Assembly (NCBI GenBank): GCA_963920665.1
Contig: OY987272.1
Location: 9,615,001 to 9,679,000, forward strand
DNA: 64,000 bases
Reading direction: 5' to 3'
DNA from: Straminergon stramineum
Lineage: Eukaryota; Streptophyta; Bryopsida; Hypnales; Calliergonaceae
Numbering within the stretch: the first letter of the stretch is position 1; every line of letters starts with the position of its first letter. Made by a program: the position numbers and the translations under genes. Below are positions 9,637-22,453 of this stretch, piece after piece. The notes under the pieces are model-generated. The model did not search any database. It was not told where the DNA came from and saw only the letters and a program-made list of their open reading frames with translations.

Positions 9637-9890
9637 CTTCCTCAGAGATTGGTGTGGATGATGTAGAGCTCCACCACATGCCTTTGTTGTGCTGCTGCAC
9701 GTCACTAACGTTGGTATGAACATAAACAAGCAGCAACGCTAAAAAAAGGCTCTCTTAATTCCTGGATCACCAATCCAAGCCGTTTCAAGTAAGCTCCTAC
9801 TCAAACTTCCTGACATTCACTGCAATGTAGTGAAGTTTTTTGCCAAATCAAAGCCTCCTAACTCCCCTTCGGTCCAGAGCTATCCAACCC
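9441..9890. repeat. Direct duplication of about 165 bp flanking an LRR gene scrap
   Basis: The segment 9441-9605 (starting GGTATGAACATAAACAACC) is repeated in degenerate form at 9713-9890 (starting GGTATGAACATAAACAAGC). Shared phrases include CTACTCAAACTTCCT and CAAATCAAAGCCTCCT. The LRR-derived scrap at 9637-9707 lies between the two copies. Confidence 0.75.
9637..9707 (-). pseudogene. About 70-bp scrap of the LRR receptor-like protein gene
   Basis: This stretch matches 8258-8328 of the upstream LRR gene in the same orientation. Shared phrases include GAGATTGGTGT, AGCTCCACCACATG and GTTGTGCTGCTGCAC versus GTTGTGGAGTTGCAC. It corresponds to the junction of the N-terminal cap and first repeat. 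It has no open frame of its own and is a duplication remnant. Confidence 0.7.
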
Positions 9891-10178
9891 AATATATGGG
9901 AAAACTTTCTTCTGTCGATACTTTAGCAACTACACTAGCTGATGTTTCGTCACAAACGCCATCGATCAACCACTAACCACACTGTAATGCCAGACTGATT
10001 AATCAAAAACGTCGAAACGAAAGTTGAGGCGAAGAAAACACTTCCACCGAATGGGCACCTTGTTAAAGAAGCTCGATCTCCTGGACGTACGTTAATTACT
10101 TGAGCTGGATGAGTCGTTCCCTTCACCTCCAGAGCTCCTGCAAACCTACGCAACCCTTGCACCATAGAAATTGGTCGC

Positions 10179-10223
<45 letters not shown>

Positions 10224-10510
10224 TCACTAAGGTTCAATACAATTGGGTGTCCGCAGCCAACAAAACCCTGAACTTCATTACTGAGCCTCCTTGCGGCGGC
10301 CGGCTCTCTTGTTCGAAAGAGTGTGAAAGTCGACTCTTCTGTTCCGCAAGTGGATGGTCGAAGCCTGCCTGTCTGTCCAGCACTGTACCCCGCTTGAGTG
10401 TTGATTCAGCTGCATGTGGAATTCCTGGGCTCTGGAAACCGCTGTTCAGGCATAGCCAGTGTGTGGACCCGGCGTGCACAAGAACCATTCTAAGGAACGC
10501 ACAGTACTGA
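9891..10510. other. GC-richer stretch with unrecognised open frames
   Basis: Between the duplication and the inverted-repeat element the sequence is GC-richer and open on both strands (about 10228-10510 plus, rich in Cys codons; 10234-10488 minus). Neither frame has a signal peptide, a recognisable domain or splice context that settles it, so no gene is called. It contains an (AC)20 microsatellite. Confidence 0.3.
10182..10221. repeat. (AC)20 microsatellite
   Basis: Forty bases of uninterrupted AC dinucleotide. Confidence 0.98.
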
Positions 10511-11122
10511 GTAAGGTAAGGTAAGAGATCGTAAAACAGACCCTGCTCTAAAGGCGCCCTCTCACTCTAACGCATAGGTACATTTTCCTTTCTTCAATGC
10601 ACCAGTAGTGTACTGAGGACGCTAAATCCTGCAAACGAAGTGGGCCCAGCAGGGGCAGATTTACCATGGGGAAAAACGCAGGAATTTTTTATTTTTTGCA
10701 CATTATTTTTTTTGCAAATTCCAAATTCGTATTTGCAATCAGAGACCCCAAATTCTCTAGGAGTGGTCTAGAACATACCCTAGACATGGCTGAAAATAGG
10801 AGGTAGGTTTTACTTTCACCCCTGGGTAAAACACAAAATGCTCCTACGGGGGGGCCCACTTCGTTTGCAAGATTTAGGGTCCTTCGTAGTGTACATTTCA
10901 TTTCAGGAGGGGACGCTTTTAGTGCCCACTACGTTTGACCTTGAAAGATTTGTAACTAATTATTCCACAGAGGTCCAGAAAATATGAAACAATTGACTTG
11001 GGTTTGATGCCAATTCCATTTTTCTTCCTACAGAAAATTTATTGGAAATTGTTTTAAGGAACTTGGCTTCCCCCCAAACGCAATCAACTTGTAAAAAGTT
11101 GCTTTTAGAGCACCTTACCTTA
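10511..11122. mobile_element. Inverted-repeat element with GTAAGGTAAGG ends
   Basis: The outer ends are GTAAGGTAAGG at 10511 and its inverse CCTTACCTTAC at 11112-11122. An inner pair is longer: 10608-10655 (GTGTACTGAGGACGC, then CAAACGAAGTGGGCCC) is mirrored at 10852-10894. No coding capacity and no clear target-site duplication. The GTAAGGTAAGG phrase also lies at 5523, inside the pogo-like MITE, and a similar one at 11922, so these elements may be related. Confidence 0.6.
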
Positions 11123-12615
11123 CATAGCATTGACATCTCCACTCCTTGAGAAAGTACTATCCTTCCTTAAATATTTTTCATGTAATGTATGTACTTGAGT
11201 CTCCAAAAGATTGATGAAGACCTCAAAAAACAAGCTCAAAATAAGGAATCATTCTTTGTATGACTCTAGGAAAAAATGTAAAAATTCTAGAATATTCTAT
11301 TTCGAGGTATATATTGGTCTCCCCAAACAATGTTGCAAACCCAAGAATATATGCTAAAAAAGAATCACCTTTTGACTTTTGCATTACACAAGTGAAGGAA
11401 GTTACACCACCTCATCCTTTTGAAGAACCTTCTCATTGTTCAAGAGTGACTTTGCACTCATTCAGGTTTGAAGTCAAATGGGACCATCAATACAAGTGGT
11501 GAACAATGTTTAATAAGTTCTTTATTTATATTAACTGGATTATGAAGTTTGACTAATTGGAATTCGTTTCTGTTTTTTTCAATTTTTTTTAATTTGAAAA
11601 AAAAAGAAAATCCCATTTGAACTTCAGTTGGAGATTCATCTGCGAAGGGCCAAGAAAAATAAATTCAACTGGATAATCATATGCACCCCTGGCTGGCTGG
11701 AAGTCTTGCAAATTGACTTGAATTGCTGAGACCACCGATGGCCACCGACCAATTGGGAAAGTTTGGAATCACAAATCATTTTCAGGCAGGCACTCACTCA
11801 CTCAGGCGTTTGTCCGAGTCAGCCTTGTGTCAGACCCGTCTCCTAAAGTCAAAGCAACCCTGACTGTTTTCTGTTTTTTCAATTTCTTGTTTGTTTGTGG
11901 AGTTGACGTACACAAACTACTGAGGTAGGGTAGAAGGCTCAAGAATGGCACATCTAAGGAGAAAAACAGATGTGTGGAAGAAACTGTTTGTCCAATGACT
12001 CCCAATTTTGGGGGGGAGACAGAGAAATGGAAAATAAACAAACTGCAATTTAAATTGTAATTTTCTGAATTAGAATCAATTAGATACGATTTTCCAAAGT
12101 GAAAAGTCTCTAGGTTGTTATTAATGTTCCTAGACTTAGTAGTAATGAATTATCATGTGCCTTTGAAAAGAGCAAATTGGTCCAGAAATAAATGAAGTGG
12201 GTGTTTTTAGGAAAGTTCCATAATGTGGGAATAGAGTGTCCTTAAATCGAGCAAGAGAAATTTGTACTCTGAAATTTATATTTATCATTTCTTTCTTATT
12301 GTCATCTTGAATTCTATGTTCACAATTAAATGATGCATTCATGATTAGTGAATCACACATAATAATAGTCCAAAAGCATTGCTCATTGTCCTAAAATCAT
12401 GCACTTGTAGTCACATTTTCCTACCTCCAAAAATGGTGTCCATTTCAACAACCACATGCTCTATACTTGGGCTACTTCTATAGTCCCTTCTAAATGCCCT
12501 CTCCATTTCAGAGCTTCCTACCTTAGAAGCACCTAAATGTGACACTTATTTTGGATCTCTTGATGTAGAAGGTGCGTATAGGAAAAAATAATGTGTGTGT
12601 GTGTTAAGAAATGGT
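11123..12615. other. Intergenic AT-rich DNA
   Basis: No gene recognised. A phrase similar to the pogo-like MITE interior (GGTAGGGTAGAAGGCTCAAG) occurs at about 11926, so a degraded relative may lie here. Confidence 0.4.
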
Positions 12616-12619
12616 TTAA

Positions 12620-12841
12620 TCCCTAAACGAAGCGACGGATGTTTTTTGTCCCATGAACGACAAGGAATTGTCCTTTGTAGGACAGAAGTGCAACTATTCA
12701 TCTAAGGAATTAGGGGTGGAAAGGGGAGATCTTCTAGAGTAGTTTGACTCCCAATGAGTATTTTTTATTTTCTTAAAGTGGATGATGTCACATGGTTCCA
12801 AAATGGCTGATTTCCATAGTCACTAGCCCGGCGTTCAAGGG
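12620..12841 (-). mobile_element. piggyBac-like MITE, family A, copy 1
   Basis: A 222-bp element between TTAA at 12616-12619 and TTAA at 12842-12845. The left terminus reads TCCCTAAACG and the right CGGCGTTCAAGGG. It shares internal phrases GTGCAACTATTCATC, GATGATGTCACATGGTTCC and GATTTCCATAGTCACTAG with the other copies. No coding capacity. Confidence 0.85.
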
Positions 12842-12845
12842 TTAA

Positions 12846-15800
12846 GAAACCAACAAAATTAGTTTCGTATTTTTCTGAGCTTGTATGAATATTATACAAA
12901 TTTTTGAAAACAACTTTGTAGATGCACCTCTTGTGGACACTAGACTAACACCAAAGTAGGCACAGAAACACCAAAAAAAGACACACTCTAAACTTGGAAT
13001 CAAGTGTTGGTAATTAGCTACTTCTTGGAAGAGTGACAACTTCTTGGAACCCCACATCATCCTCTACTTTAGAACCCCACTTGTCTACTTTAGGTCCACA
13101 AGCCCTTGGACTTAGGTTATTTTTTAGGTGTCCGTGAACAACTTGTGTTACATTTGGGTGCTTCTACCTTACACATGTACTTCCCATTTTCCAACCCATC
13201 ATGCCAATTCAAGTGCCTTTCTAAGGAGAAAACAAGCATCCAAAATATGTCTAAATAAGCAATTCAGCATAACTTAGTTGGAAGCATCTATTTCAAGAAT
13301 AAAAACAAAAACCTTTTTGTAGTATGAGCAATTGGGAATCATGAATTTAAATAAATAAATAAATAACAGGATTTTTGGATAAGACATGTAATTGCTAAGA
13401 ATTTTCAAAGTGAAAGCTTCCTACTTAGGCCTTTGGAATCGTCACATTAACTTAGGAATGAAATTGAAATCTAGAGAAGCAACAATCAACCAATCACAAT
13501 AAGGGAAGGGAATGGTTTAATGTCACTGTGGGGGACACTTTCAATGGCAATACATTTGTCATGAACAGATACAAGGATGTTTTTGGATGTTTTCACCTTA
13601 TTTTTAAAAAAATATAATCAATTTCACTCATCAACCTATTTTGGAAGAGAATTCAAAAAAGAAAATTCGAATTTAATGGTCTTTGGTGGTAGTATAGAAC
13701 AAATATTTTAGTTTATTTTCCAAAGTACAAGTGACCCAACACTTAAACCACTTGTAAACCCATCCTAGTCATTTCCCTTGTAACTTCCCATCTTGACATG
13801 TCCATTCAATTATGAGAAAAATTGGAAGGGTCATTCTTACATGCCCACCCAATATGATTAAATAAAAATTGAAACTTTGAAGATTCTTTAAATTTCAAGA
13901 ATTTTTCAGAAAAGGAGCTAAAAAGGAGAGAAACCACAAATGTTGACTCTTATTTTGGTTTAAGAAAATAAAGGAGGGACCCATCAAGTTAGAAGACCTT
14001 GCTATGCACTCTTGTAGTTCCACATTTGTAAGAAGAGACATCATCTCAATGATGGGTTGAGAAATAAAAGTGAACATAGTGTGCATCACTTTCTCTTTGC
14101 CATAATATAAAGTCAAGAACTACATAGAAATAGGTTCTTAAGTCTACAAAAACATCAAAAGATGATTTAAGGTCCAAACATTAGTTCAAGTTAGAAGTAA
14201 ATAGCTATGCATATTAAGGATTGACAAGTGTTCACTCCTTTTTTGAGTTGGTATAAGATTGAATACTTAACAAATACCTCTAATTCTTGAGCTTTCCTTT
14301 GTGCGATTTCCATAAGTATTGCAACAACTATAAGGTTCTTTTGTTTTACAAGCAAACTTAGGCAATCCAAATAACTAATGAACTTTGAATATTTTATTGG
14401 AAAAAAATTGGACCTGATTTTATTGGTGTATGGGTATATGTGAAACTATGAATCATTCTATTTTGATTGACAAGTAAAAATTATGACAAGTTTCATTTTG
14501 AAAGCTAGCATTTATGGAATTTCTTCACAAAAATAATACTTGAGCTTATTTTTTGAACTCAGTATTTAATGGTTTAAGAAATGCACAAAAACATAGGGTT
14601 TTTATTACTTACTTCAACATTTTCTTCATTGGGATTGGAAATTATTTTATTCACTTATTAGAAATTTATATCTTTCTAAAAAATAATAATAATCATCTTC
14701 TAACTAAAATCATCAAATATGAATAGGAACTCAAGGATGATTTAAAATTTTTTAATTCATATATTATCAAGTTATCTTTTTCATATGAGATTTTTCCCTT
14801 AGGTGGTAGGATATTTGCAAAAAAAAATTAATTTTGATAGGTGAAAGTTCATTTCAAAAGTGGCAAAAAGAATCCTTCAACTATAAATGAAAAAGTCGTG
14901 ATCCTGCAATTGATGAGTTTTTCTTATTTTGGAATTTTTTGAGGTTGTACTTCAACAAGTTGAAAGAAAATTCCAAAGTTAGACCTACCAGAAAAAAATT
15001 ATGAAAGAAGACAAATTTTGCATGGTTTTAGAATAGGATATTATACACTAAATTTTTAGTATTTGTACCAAAAAATGTCTAAAATATTTTCTTGTAAAAT
15101 TTTCAAAAATTATCCTGTATAAAATTTTTAATTGCATTTAATTTCTGAATTTTTAGAATATGATAATATATTCTTTAATTTATATTTTACAACTTCTATT
15201 TGATATTTGACTCATTTCTTATTCCAAGTTTCATTTTATAATACAATTTTCTAATTTTATAAATTTATATTACTCCTAAAACCCTGAAACATTTGGCACA
15301 ACCACTCAAGTTGAATTTCCAGAGAATCTTTGAATATTCAAGAGCTTTAGTGAGTAATTTGAGTTTGTTTGGGGTTTGATCAAATTAGCACAAGGCAAGG
15401 TATCCAATGGGAAGATGCTTGGTTGAAAATTTGAGTGGGAAATTTGAAGGATTAGAAGCAAGGTTTTCTTGCTAGATATATTTTTGGCTATGTCAGTCAT
15501 GCTAGACTTCCATCAAAGGGGTCATGTTGAACATTTGTTTAGTATAGTAGACATTTTTGCAATTATATACTCAAATATTCTTGAATATTTTAGATATATG
15601 CTAGGAATCTATTTGATAGACATATGGAATTTCCTATCAGTCAACCAAAATGTCACAATGTATATACATGTAAGCAATGACTTTGTTGCTTGTATGTATA
15701 ATACATTTATGTTAATCTTGAGTCTTGACCAAAGCCTTAAGGATTTCATTTGGATTTGTATGTAGCAAGCCCCTTGCCCTACTTTGAGAAACTTTTTTAT

Positions 15801-18800
15801 TCTTCAAAAGCAACTTCTTAAGCAACCATTTGATTTTATACAAATTCAATAGTTAACATTGACTTTGTAGAAACATTGATTTTGTTTCCATTTTGGTCAT
15901 TAGCAAAGATAGAATAGCTTACTTCTTTCCTTTAATTCTAAAGAGCAATCAATCTAATTGAATAATTTTATAGATTCTAGTTATTTGTTCATTTGATTTT
16001 ACATGATTACTTTCATTCTTTATGCATGAATAGATCTCAACTATTGAAGACATAATTTCATTGAAAGCTAAAAAGCTTCATATTCTTTCTTAAATTTTAT
16101 ATAGGCTTAGTTTTGGAACAATAAATTAAGATTCAACAATATTCATCCTTAGATGCCTAATTATCTTGTGCAAAACTTAAAACACAATTTGATATGGATT
16201 TTATAATTTATAAAATTTAAACTCAAAATAAAGATTGTAGAGCATAACCTAAGCATGTATATCATACAGATTTTTAAAAATAATTTTTTATTACAAAGCT
16301 TCAACTGAAACCTACTTACCCCCTAAAGGCTCAAGGGATTTGGACACAATACAAATGTATTATAAAATACAAGTTCTATAACTTTTTTGAAGTTTGCATC
16401 AAGGAACATAATGTGAAGCATAAAAAGTCCAAAGTATCCTTACAATCAAAATTATAAACTTATTTAGATTCTCTTCAAATGAGTTTTGAAGATATAACTT
16501 CAAAAATTCATCAAAAATATAGTTTCTATCTTTAGCATTTGAATTTTTTTTATTGGTCAAAATTGTGGTTTCTATTGATTTGTGAAAAAATGCATAAGAT
16601 ATAGCAATGAAAATAACAACAAACTTTCTCTAAATAGTAGATTTTTCAACACTAGGCAAATTCTAAATACTATGCTATTTCACTCATGATTTTTGTTTGA
16701 TTGTAGCGATCTGAGTTTTGAATATGAATTTTGAAAAACAACCTAGTATACATTGTACAAAGAAAGAGAAGTTTGAAAAAAAAATTGTGCCTAAAAATGT
16801 TGCCTTAAATTGGGTAGCGACCATGAAATGGTCACTTGATTGCTTAGGGGTTAAATACATTGAAAATATAGACTTGAATTTTATTCATTATTTCTTTTTT
16901 GTGATTGGCTAAATAGTCAAATTCATAGTGTGCTAAAAAATTGAACAAATTTATAATGTCTATTATTGGAGAAACTTCAATTTCAAATAGTATGACAAAT
17001 AAATGCAAATACTTCTTTGATTTAAATGAGTTAAATATTTCATCTTCTAATGAAATTTTGATATAGTAAATGCTTCAATATTCTATTTCATGTTGTATGA
17101 TGTAAATTTTTTTTGGATGTGATTTAGAACTTGAATCTATAAATTTTGTCTACATCAAGAATCTTTCTATCCCTATAAAACAAATAGACTATAAATATCA
17201 ACTTTCAATGGCCTCTCAAGTTGAAGACAAATGGTGTAGTTGAATTCATAATTTCTATCTAAGAAAAAGTAAAAACCATCACTTTATGGCTATGTATGTT
17301 GCACTATGTGTAAATTTGAAGATAGAGATCACGGTTACATTGAGATCATATTGCTCATAAAATTGATCTCAACTTTAGCCAACAAAAGAATGTTGAGCCA
17401 TTTTTATTCCACTTAATGTAGATTGTTCATGAAAGCCAACATTATTGAAGTGATAAAGTTACTTACATTAGAAACTTGGATGAAATATGTAAAAATTGGA
17501 TGAAATTTATTATTCCTCCAAAAATATTTTCAACCTAAGATTTTGTAGCAAATCAACCATTCCGCCATGCCATAGGCCATACACAATCCATCTCCCTAAA
17601 TTTTTGACCCTATTAAATTGAACATTAAAGATAGGGTCATTAGGTGGAAGATATTTGTTAGTTCATTGGTTATATTAACCCCTTAAGTGTCCAAGCCTTT
17701 CCAAGTGTGTTTTTCTTATGAAAAAAGAGCATGGACTTATAATTATCTCCAATGAAGCAAATATTTTTTCTTCAAAATTTAATTGTGTAGATGTTTAAAA
17801 AACTCTTACTAGTATGCATTCTAGTTTTGAGTGTGAAATTACATAAGAGTTGTGAGATTATAACAAGAGAAATGTATGTATCCTATTTTTAGTATGTTGC
17901 CCCCGTCCCATAATGTTTGAGAAATTTGCATATAAAAGTTTTTTGGGATTGGAGGTGACATAAACAATTAGAAATTGTATTAGGATACTAAAATGCACTT
18001 CCCCAAACCTTAAGTTTTTATAAATAGGAACCTCAAATAACTCCAAATCAACACTTGTATATTTTCATTAGTGAAAATCATGAAAATACTTTATTATGTC
18101 CATTGGGACCATTTTCAAAGAAAATATATAATTACAATTTTTTAGATTTCAAATCAAGTAAAATTGGCAAGCTTTGCTCAAAAAAGGGAAATGAAGTAAA
18201 TTTCTCAAGCTTTACTCTCCCATTAATGGTAAATATATGCTTTCAAGGAACCCTCAATAATCAAATATTTACCTTTTTTAGTGAAAAATTGAAGCTTCCA
18301 ATAGTTCAACCTTCAATACTGCCCGAAAATGTTTTGAAACAGTCAAAGAAATTTCACTCCACCAAAAAAAACAAGCCTGAAGTTTTAAATGAACCATATT
18401 GTTCGGTTAGGCAGCTATGGGATAACCTCTAAACGATGTTGAACTTCAAAATATTTTGAGATTGTTTAGTATATAGAGCACTATTTTAGGCTCTAGAAAG
18501 CAACTTTTGGAGTCCAAATTTTTTTCTTGTATTTCTTGTCAAGGCTAGTACATCACGACAAATTGTGTGGGCATACTCTAATGACCAAAAATTCATGAAA
18601 AATGTTACCATGGGCGGGGGTTGTGCAAGGTCTTTTGTTGAGGTTTCCAAATACTAATACAATACTTCATGTAATCAATGATTGATTGTGTAAACTAGAT
18701 TTTGCACTTCCACAAAACTTAGGACACAATAGTGTAGGGGTTCTTTGTTTTAGGGAAGGGTTAAATCAATCTAACGTTTTATGACTAAAGTCACTTACAA

Positions 18801-19640
18801 AAAGATTTATGTTTATAAGTTTAGTAGAATATTATATCACTCTTCTTCTCGTGTATAAAATTTGTTGGCTAGTCTGTTACCAATGTATGTATAAAGTCCC
18901 AGTCCTATATAGTGTTCTAAAGGAGGTCAAATCATTCTTTGTCAAATAAATTAGGTTTTGTCAAATGAATCTTATATGATGCATGCTCTAGGACTCAATC
19001 ATAACAAGATAATACTTATAAAATAGTACATGTAATTTATTAATTATTCCTTTTAATGTTGAGGTCAAATTTTCCAATCAATCTATAGCTATCTAATTCA
19101 TGCAAGAATGTCTAGTGTTTCTATATTCTATGTCAAAAGGTTCCCAGTTGTGAAATGTATGATGATGTCAAATAGTTCTTAATTCTTTTGCTTTTGCCAA
19201 ATTATGTCAAATGAATCCAAACCAACAAAGGTTAACCTACAAACATAACATTGGAACAATTTATATTTGGACCATACTTATAGAACCCATGATCAACACT
19301 TTAAAACAAATCACAATTTATTCTATTACACAAACCCTACGACCAAATACTTAAATACAACAAAACATAAGTATATATTGCAAAGAACCACCTATAGACC
19401 TAAGAGCATAAGATCCAACTTTAGCAATAAGCATATGAAATAATATTTAAAAATTAACTCTATATATGTATATATTATAACAGCCCTATAGATGCACTTG
19501 AGACCCAAAGGCGTGCCCCAAAGCCCAAACCCGTAGACTAGGAAGACCAAGACCAAGGACGACAGCCCCATTACCACTGTACAACCTTTAACCGTGGAAA
19601 ACTGTAAAAAAATGAGCCGAGACCTATTCCCGTGGTAAGT
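12846..19640. other. Long AT-rich gene desert
   Basis: No supported gene in almost 7 kb. Some piggyBac-like edges appear: 16317 (CCCCCTAAAGGCTCAAGGG) and 16851-16854 (AGGGG then TTAA) may bound a decayed element of about 535 bp, and TTAACCCCTTAAGTGTCC at about 17684 looks like another end. The rest consists of AT-rich sequence and short homopolymer runs. Small open frames have no recognisable domains. Confidence 0.45.
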
Positions 19641-20460
19641 AGACCCTATGATCATGCGACCAGCCCTATGGCCGTGTGCACATCAGACTGCACGCGCGCT
19701 TGTCTGCACGCCGAACCTACGTCTGCTTCGACCTTCGTTGCAATTCAAATTTGTGTTCGTTTTAATCGAATTTTCGTAAATTCCGTCCTGATTCTTACTC
19801 ATCATTACCTTCTTGATCTATAAGACCTTCTTCAACACTGAATTGATACAAAATTTTCTAAATTTCTACATTTGAGGAAGAGGTCAGGTTGATGCCAATT
19901 TCAGAATTTCTATCAATTTATTCATAATTTATCTCCAGTGATTGAAATTTCATGAATTTCTCATTCAAAACACACAAGGCACAAGGAATCCGCCCTTCGG
20001 ATTTCACAATTTTGTAAAATTTCGTAATTTTCCTCACCCCAATCTTTCTATCAATGTTGAAATTTAATGCAAAAATCCAAGAATTCAATCTAAAATTGGA
20101 AGATTGTGCTTACGGAGAAGATTGTATTGTCTGCACTCAATCCATCGATTGGTAACCAGGGCTTGGCGAGTTCTTTTGTTTTCTCTTCGAAATCTAGCAT
20201 TGTTCCTTCGATTTGCTCCTCCTCCGTTCGGGTTGCCGCCGGTAGGATTTCGGTTCTACTCGCTCAGACTGCCGCTCACGGCAGCTAGAATCGACCCGAT
20301 CCAGATGTTTTTTTTTCTCATCCACCACGCGAATTCGACTTCCGGAATCGCAGTCACTCCGAATCTCACATCCCGCAAGCACCTCTCCAAACAATCTCAG
20401 TACATCCGGAAAAATTCCTCTATCCAAACTTTCGCCAATTCACCGCGTTGCTTCGTCTAG
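19641..20460. other. GC-richer island, unidentified
   Basis: About 800 bp of clearly higher GC than its surroundings, open in several frames around 20104-20460 on plus and 20194-20427 on minus. None of the translations resembles a known family. It could be a degraded gene or a retroelement fragment. Confidence 0.3.
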
Positions 20461-22202
20461 ATTAGTGCTGATCGACCAACTCCCAGAAAACTTTCAACCC
20501 TACTTCCTTGTTAGCCTCAAGTTGGTTTCTCACTTCTTCCGTTTGTTGTTTTCTTTGTCTCGTAGCCAGAACGAATGACAACAATATGCAAATTCAAAAA
20601 AATACACATAATAACAATCACGAATATATAATCTCAAAACACACAATGCAAAATAACAATATCAATTATAAATAAATTTTGGGTCTTACAAATGTTGATT
20701 GATTGTTTAGTTTTTTAGTTTTTTATAGTTTTTCTAAAACACAAACCAGTGAAAATTTGAAGGGGTGTGACCTAAGTCACACCTCATTCATCCAAGTGTT
20801 TTATTTTTATTTTTTATTTATTGTTTTTTTCATCCATCCTATGCTAATAGTCCTATTTACCCTTAGAAATGCAATTTAACTTTAATTTTAAGTTAACTTT
20901 TCCTTTTTCCTACTTAAGGCCCCCTAATAGCTTAAAATAATCTAAATTTACTATTTTTTCTTAAAATTTTCTTTCTACACATTGGGACAACCATGTCTTC
21001 CCAAAGTGATGCACAATACAAGTTATCCAGTCGCATTATCACTTGTAGTTTAGGTCCCCATTTCACAAAATAGGGGAGCTCAATTGTAAGAAAGAAAAAG
21101 CTACATCAGATCTAACCTAAATAATGAGGGAATGTTGTCACAAAAATGGCCCAAATTGCGAGACATTCTATTACAAACTACAACAATACATCTTGCTTCT
21201 ACCCTAACATAGTATTTCCTCAAGACACCAATTATATAACAATCTATGGCAACCAAACTGCAAAAAGAAGCTACAAAACGCTCAAATAAAGGCAAGAATT
21301 TTATCAATGCATGAATGAATAATGAAGTAGAGGATCATTGCAAGAAACACCGGTCCTATTTTCTATCACAATGAGAGTGACAGTTTCGTTATCTGCTATA
21401 ACTTTTCAAGCACAAGTCCAATGAACATGAAATTTCTATTGAACATGTCTAAATTGATGGTAATCAGATACCTTATTTTTCAAAAATTAAAAAAAATCAT
21501 TTTGTATTTAAAAATCGTTTTTGTTCATTTGTCACAGAGTGTAGTTTAGGGTTTTTTACTACATTAGGAGTCCCCAAATTTTATGATCTAGAGTTGAAAC
21601 TTTCATGGTCTATTTTTATATTAGTAAATCATGTATCTACTAAAGGAAATTTGAAAATATATTATTCTATGTCTTCTACATGAGTGCAAACAACATTCTC
21701 ATTGTACTCAATTTTTGAACATTGAAGATGGTTCTAAGATAATTCTTTTGGTGAAATATCATCTTCATCAACTCTTCCCAAATGAAATTTTTTTAATTTA
21801 TTTTCCTATTTCTTACAAATTTAAATGTGAAAGTGCCAATTTTCATGAGATTTTGCACTTTTCTAGTTTTCCTACCTAGAGAATTTTTTATGCTTTTCCT
21901 TCCTAGAGTACCTTCTTCTTAAAGGATTATACATTAAAAATATTTTTTCCAATTAAAATTTTTTTTTTCCCCATTATAAAGTACTCCTGAAAAAAACAAT
22001 AGTACTATAGAATACGCTACAAAAAATGCATGGTGTTTCTTGCAATGACCCTAGAGATCGAACCAAGGAATAGAAGTCAACCAGACCTCCATGATGTTGC
22101 ATTAGAAATGAGACTCATCTGTTGAACTCTTTTACATTCAAATTTCACTCACAGTCCGAATCAACCCTCAGAGATTGCAAGTTAATAAAATTACTCCACT
22201 TC
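20461..22202. other. Intergenic AT-rich DNA
   Basis: No gene, RNA or element boundary recognised. Confidence 0.4.
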
Positions 22203-22210
22203 AAAGAAAA

Positions 22211-22445
22211 GGCTAGGGTGGATTGACCCCCTCGCTCGTCCCCCCGAAGTCATTTCGGGGGGCATGTAAAAAAAAAGACCCCCTATTTTGTGCTTCATTG
22301 ATTTATATTCTCTACCTCTCCTATCTAATTTGGGGCCTCTGATTGCAAATATGAATTCAAATTTTGCAAATTTTATCATGTGTGAAAAATAAAAAATTTC
22401 AGGGTTTTTACTTGGGACGAGCAAGGGGGTCAATCCACCCCGGCC
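22211..22445 (+). mobile_element. MITE with 8-bp target duplication (hAT-like), copy A
   Basis: A 235-bp non-coding element flanked by AAAGAAAA on both sides (22203-22210 and 22446-22453). The ends read GGCTAGGGTGGATTGACCCC and, on the complement, GGCCGGGGTGGATTGACCCC, with about 30 bp of inverted repeat. An 8-bp duplication is characteristic of the hAT superfamily. Other copies lie at 31143-31702 and 49461-49700, with a fragment near 30925. Confidence 0.85.
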
Positions 22446-22453
22446 AAAGAAAA

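Noticed and set aside
10100..10510. 136-codon Cys-rich open frame
   Set aside because: It reads straight through the (AC)20 microsatellite and lacks a signal peptide; the 3' part alone has no supported start.
18055..18432. 125-residue open frame
   Set aside because: Starts from TTG in AT-rich DNA, with no recognisable family.
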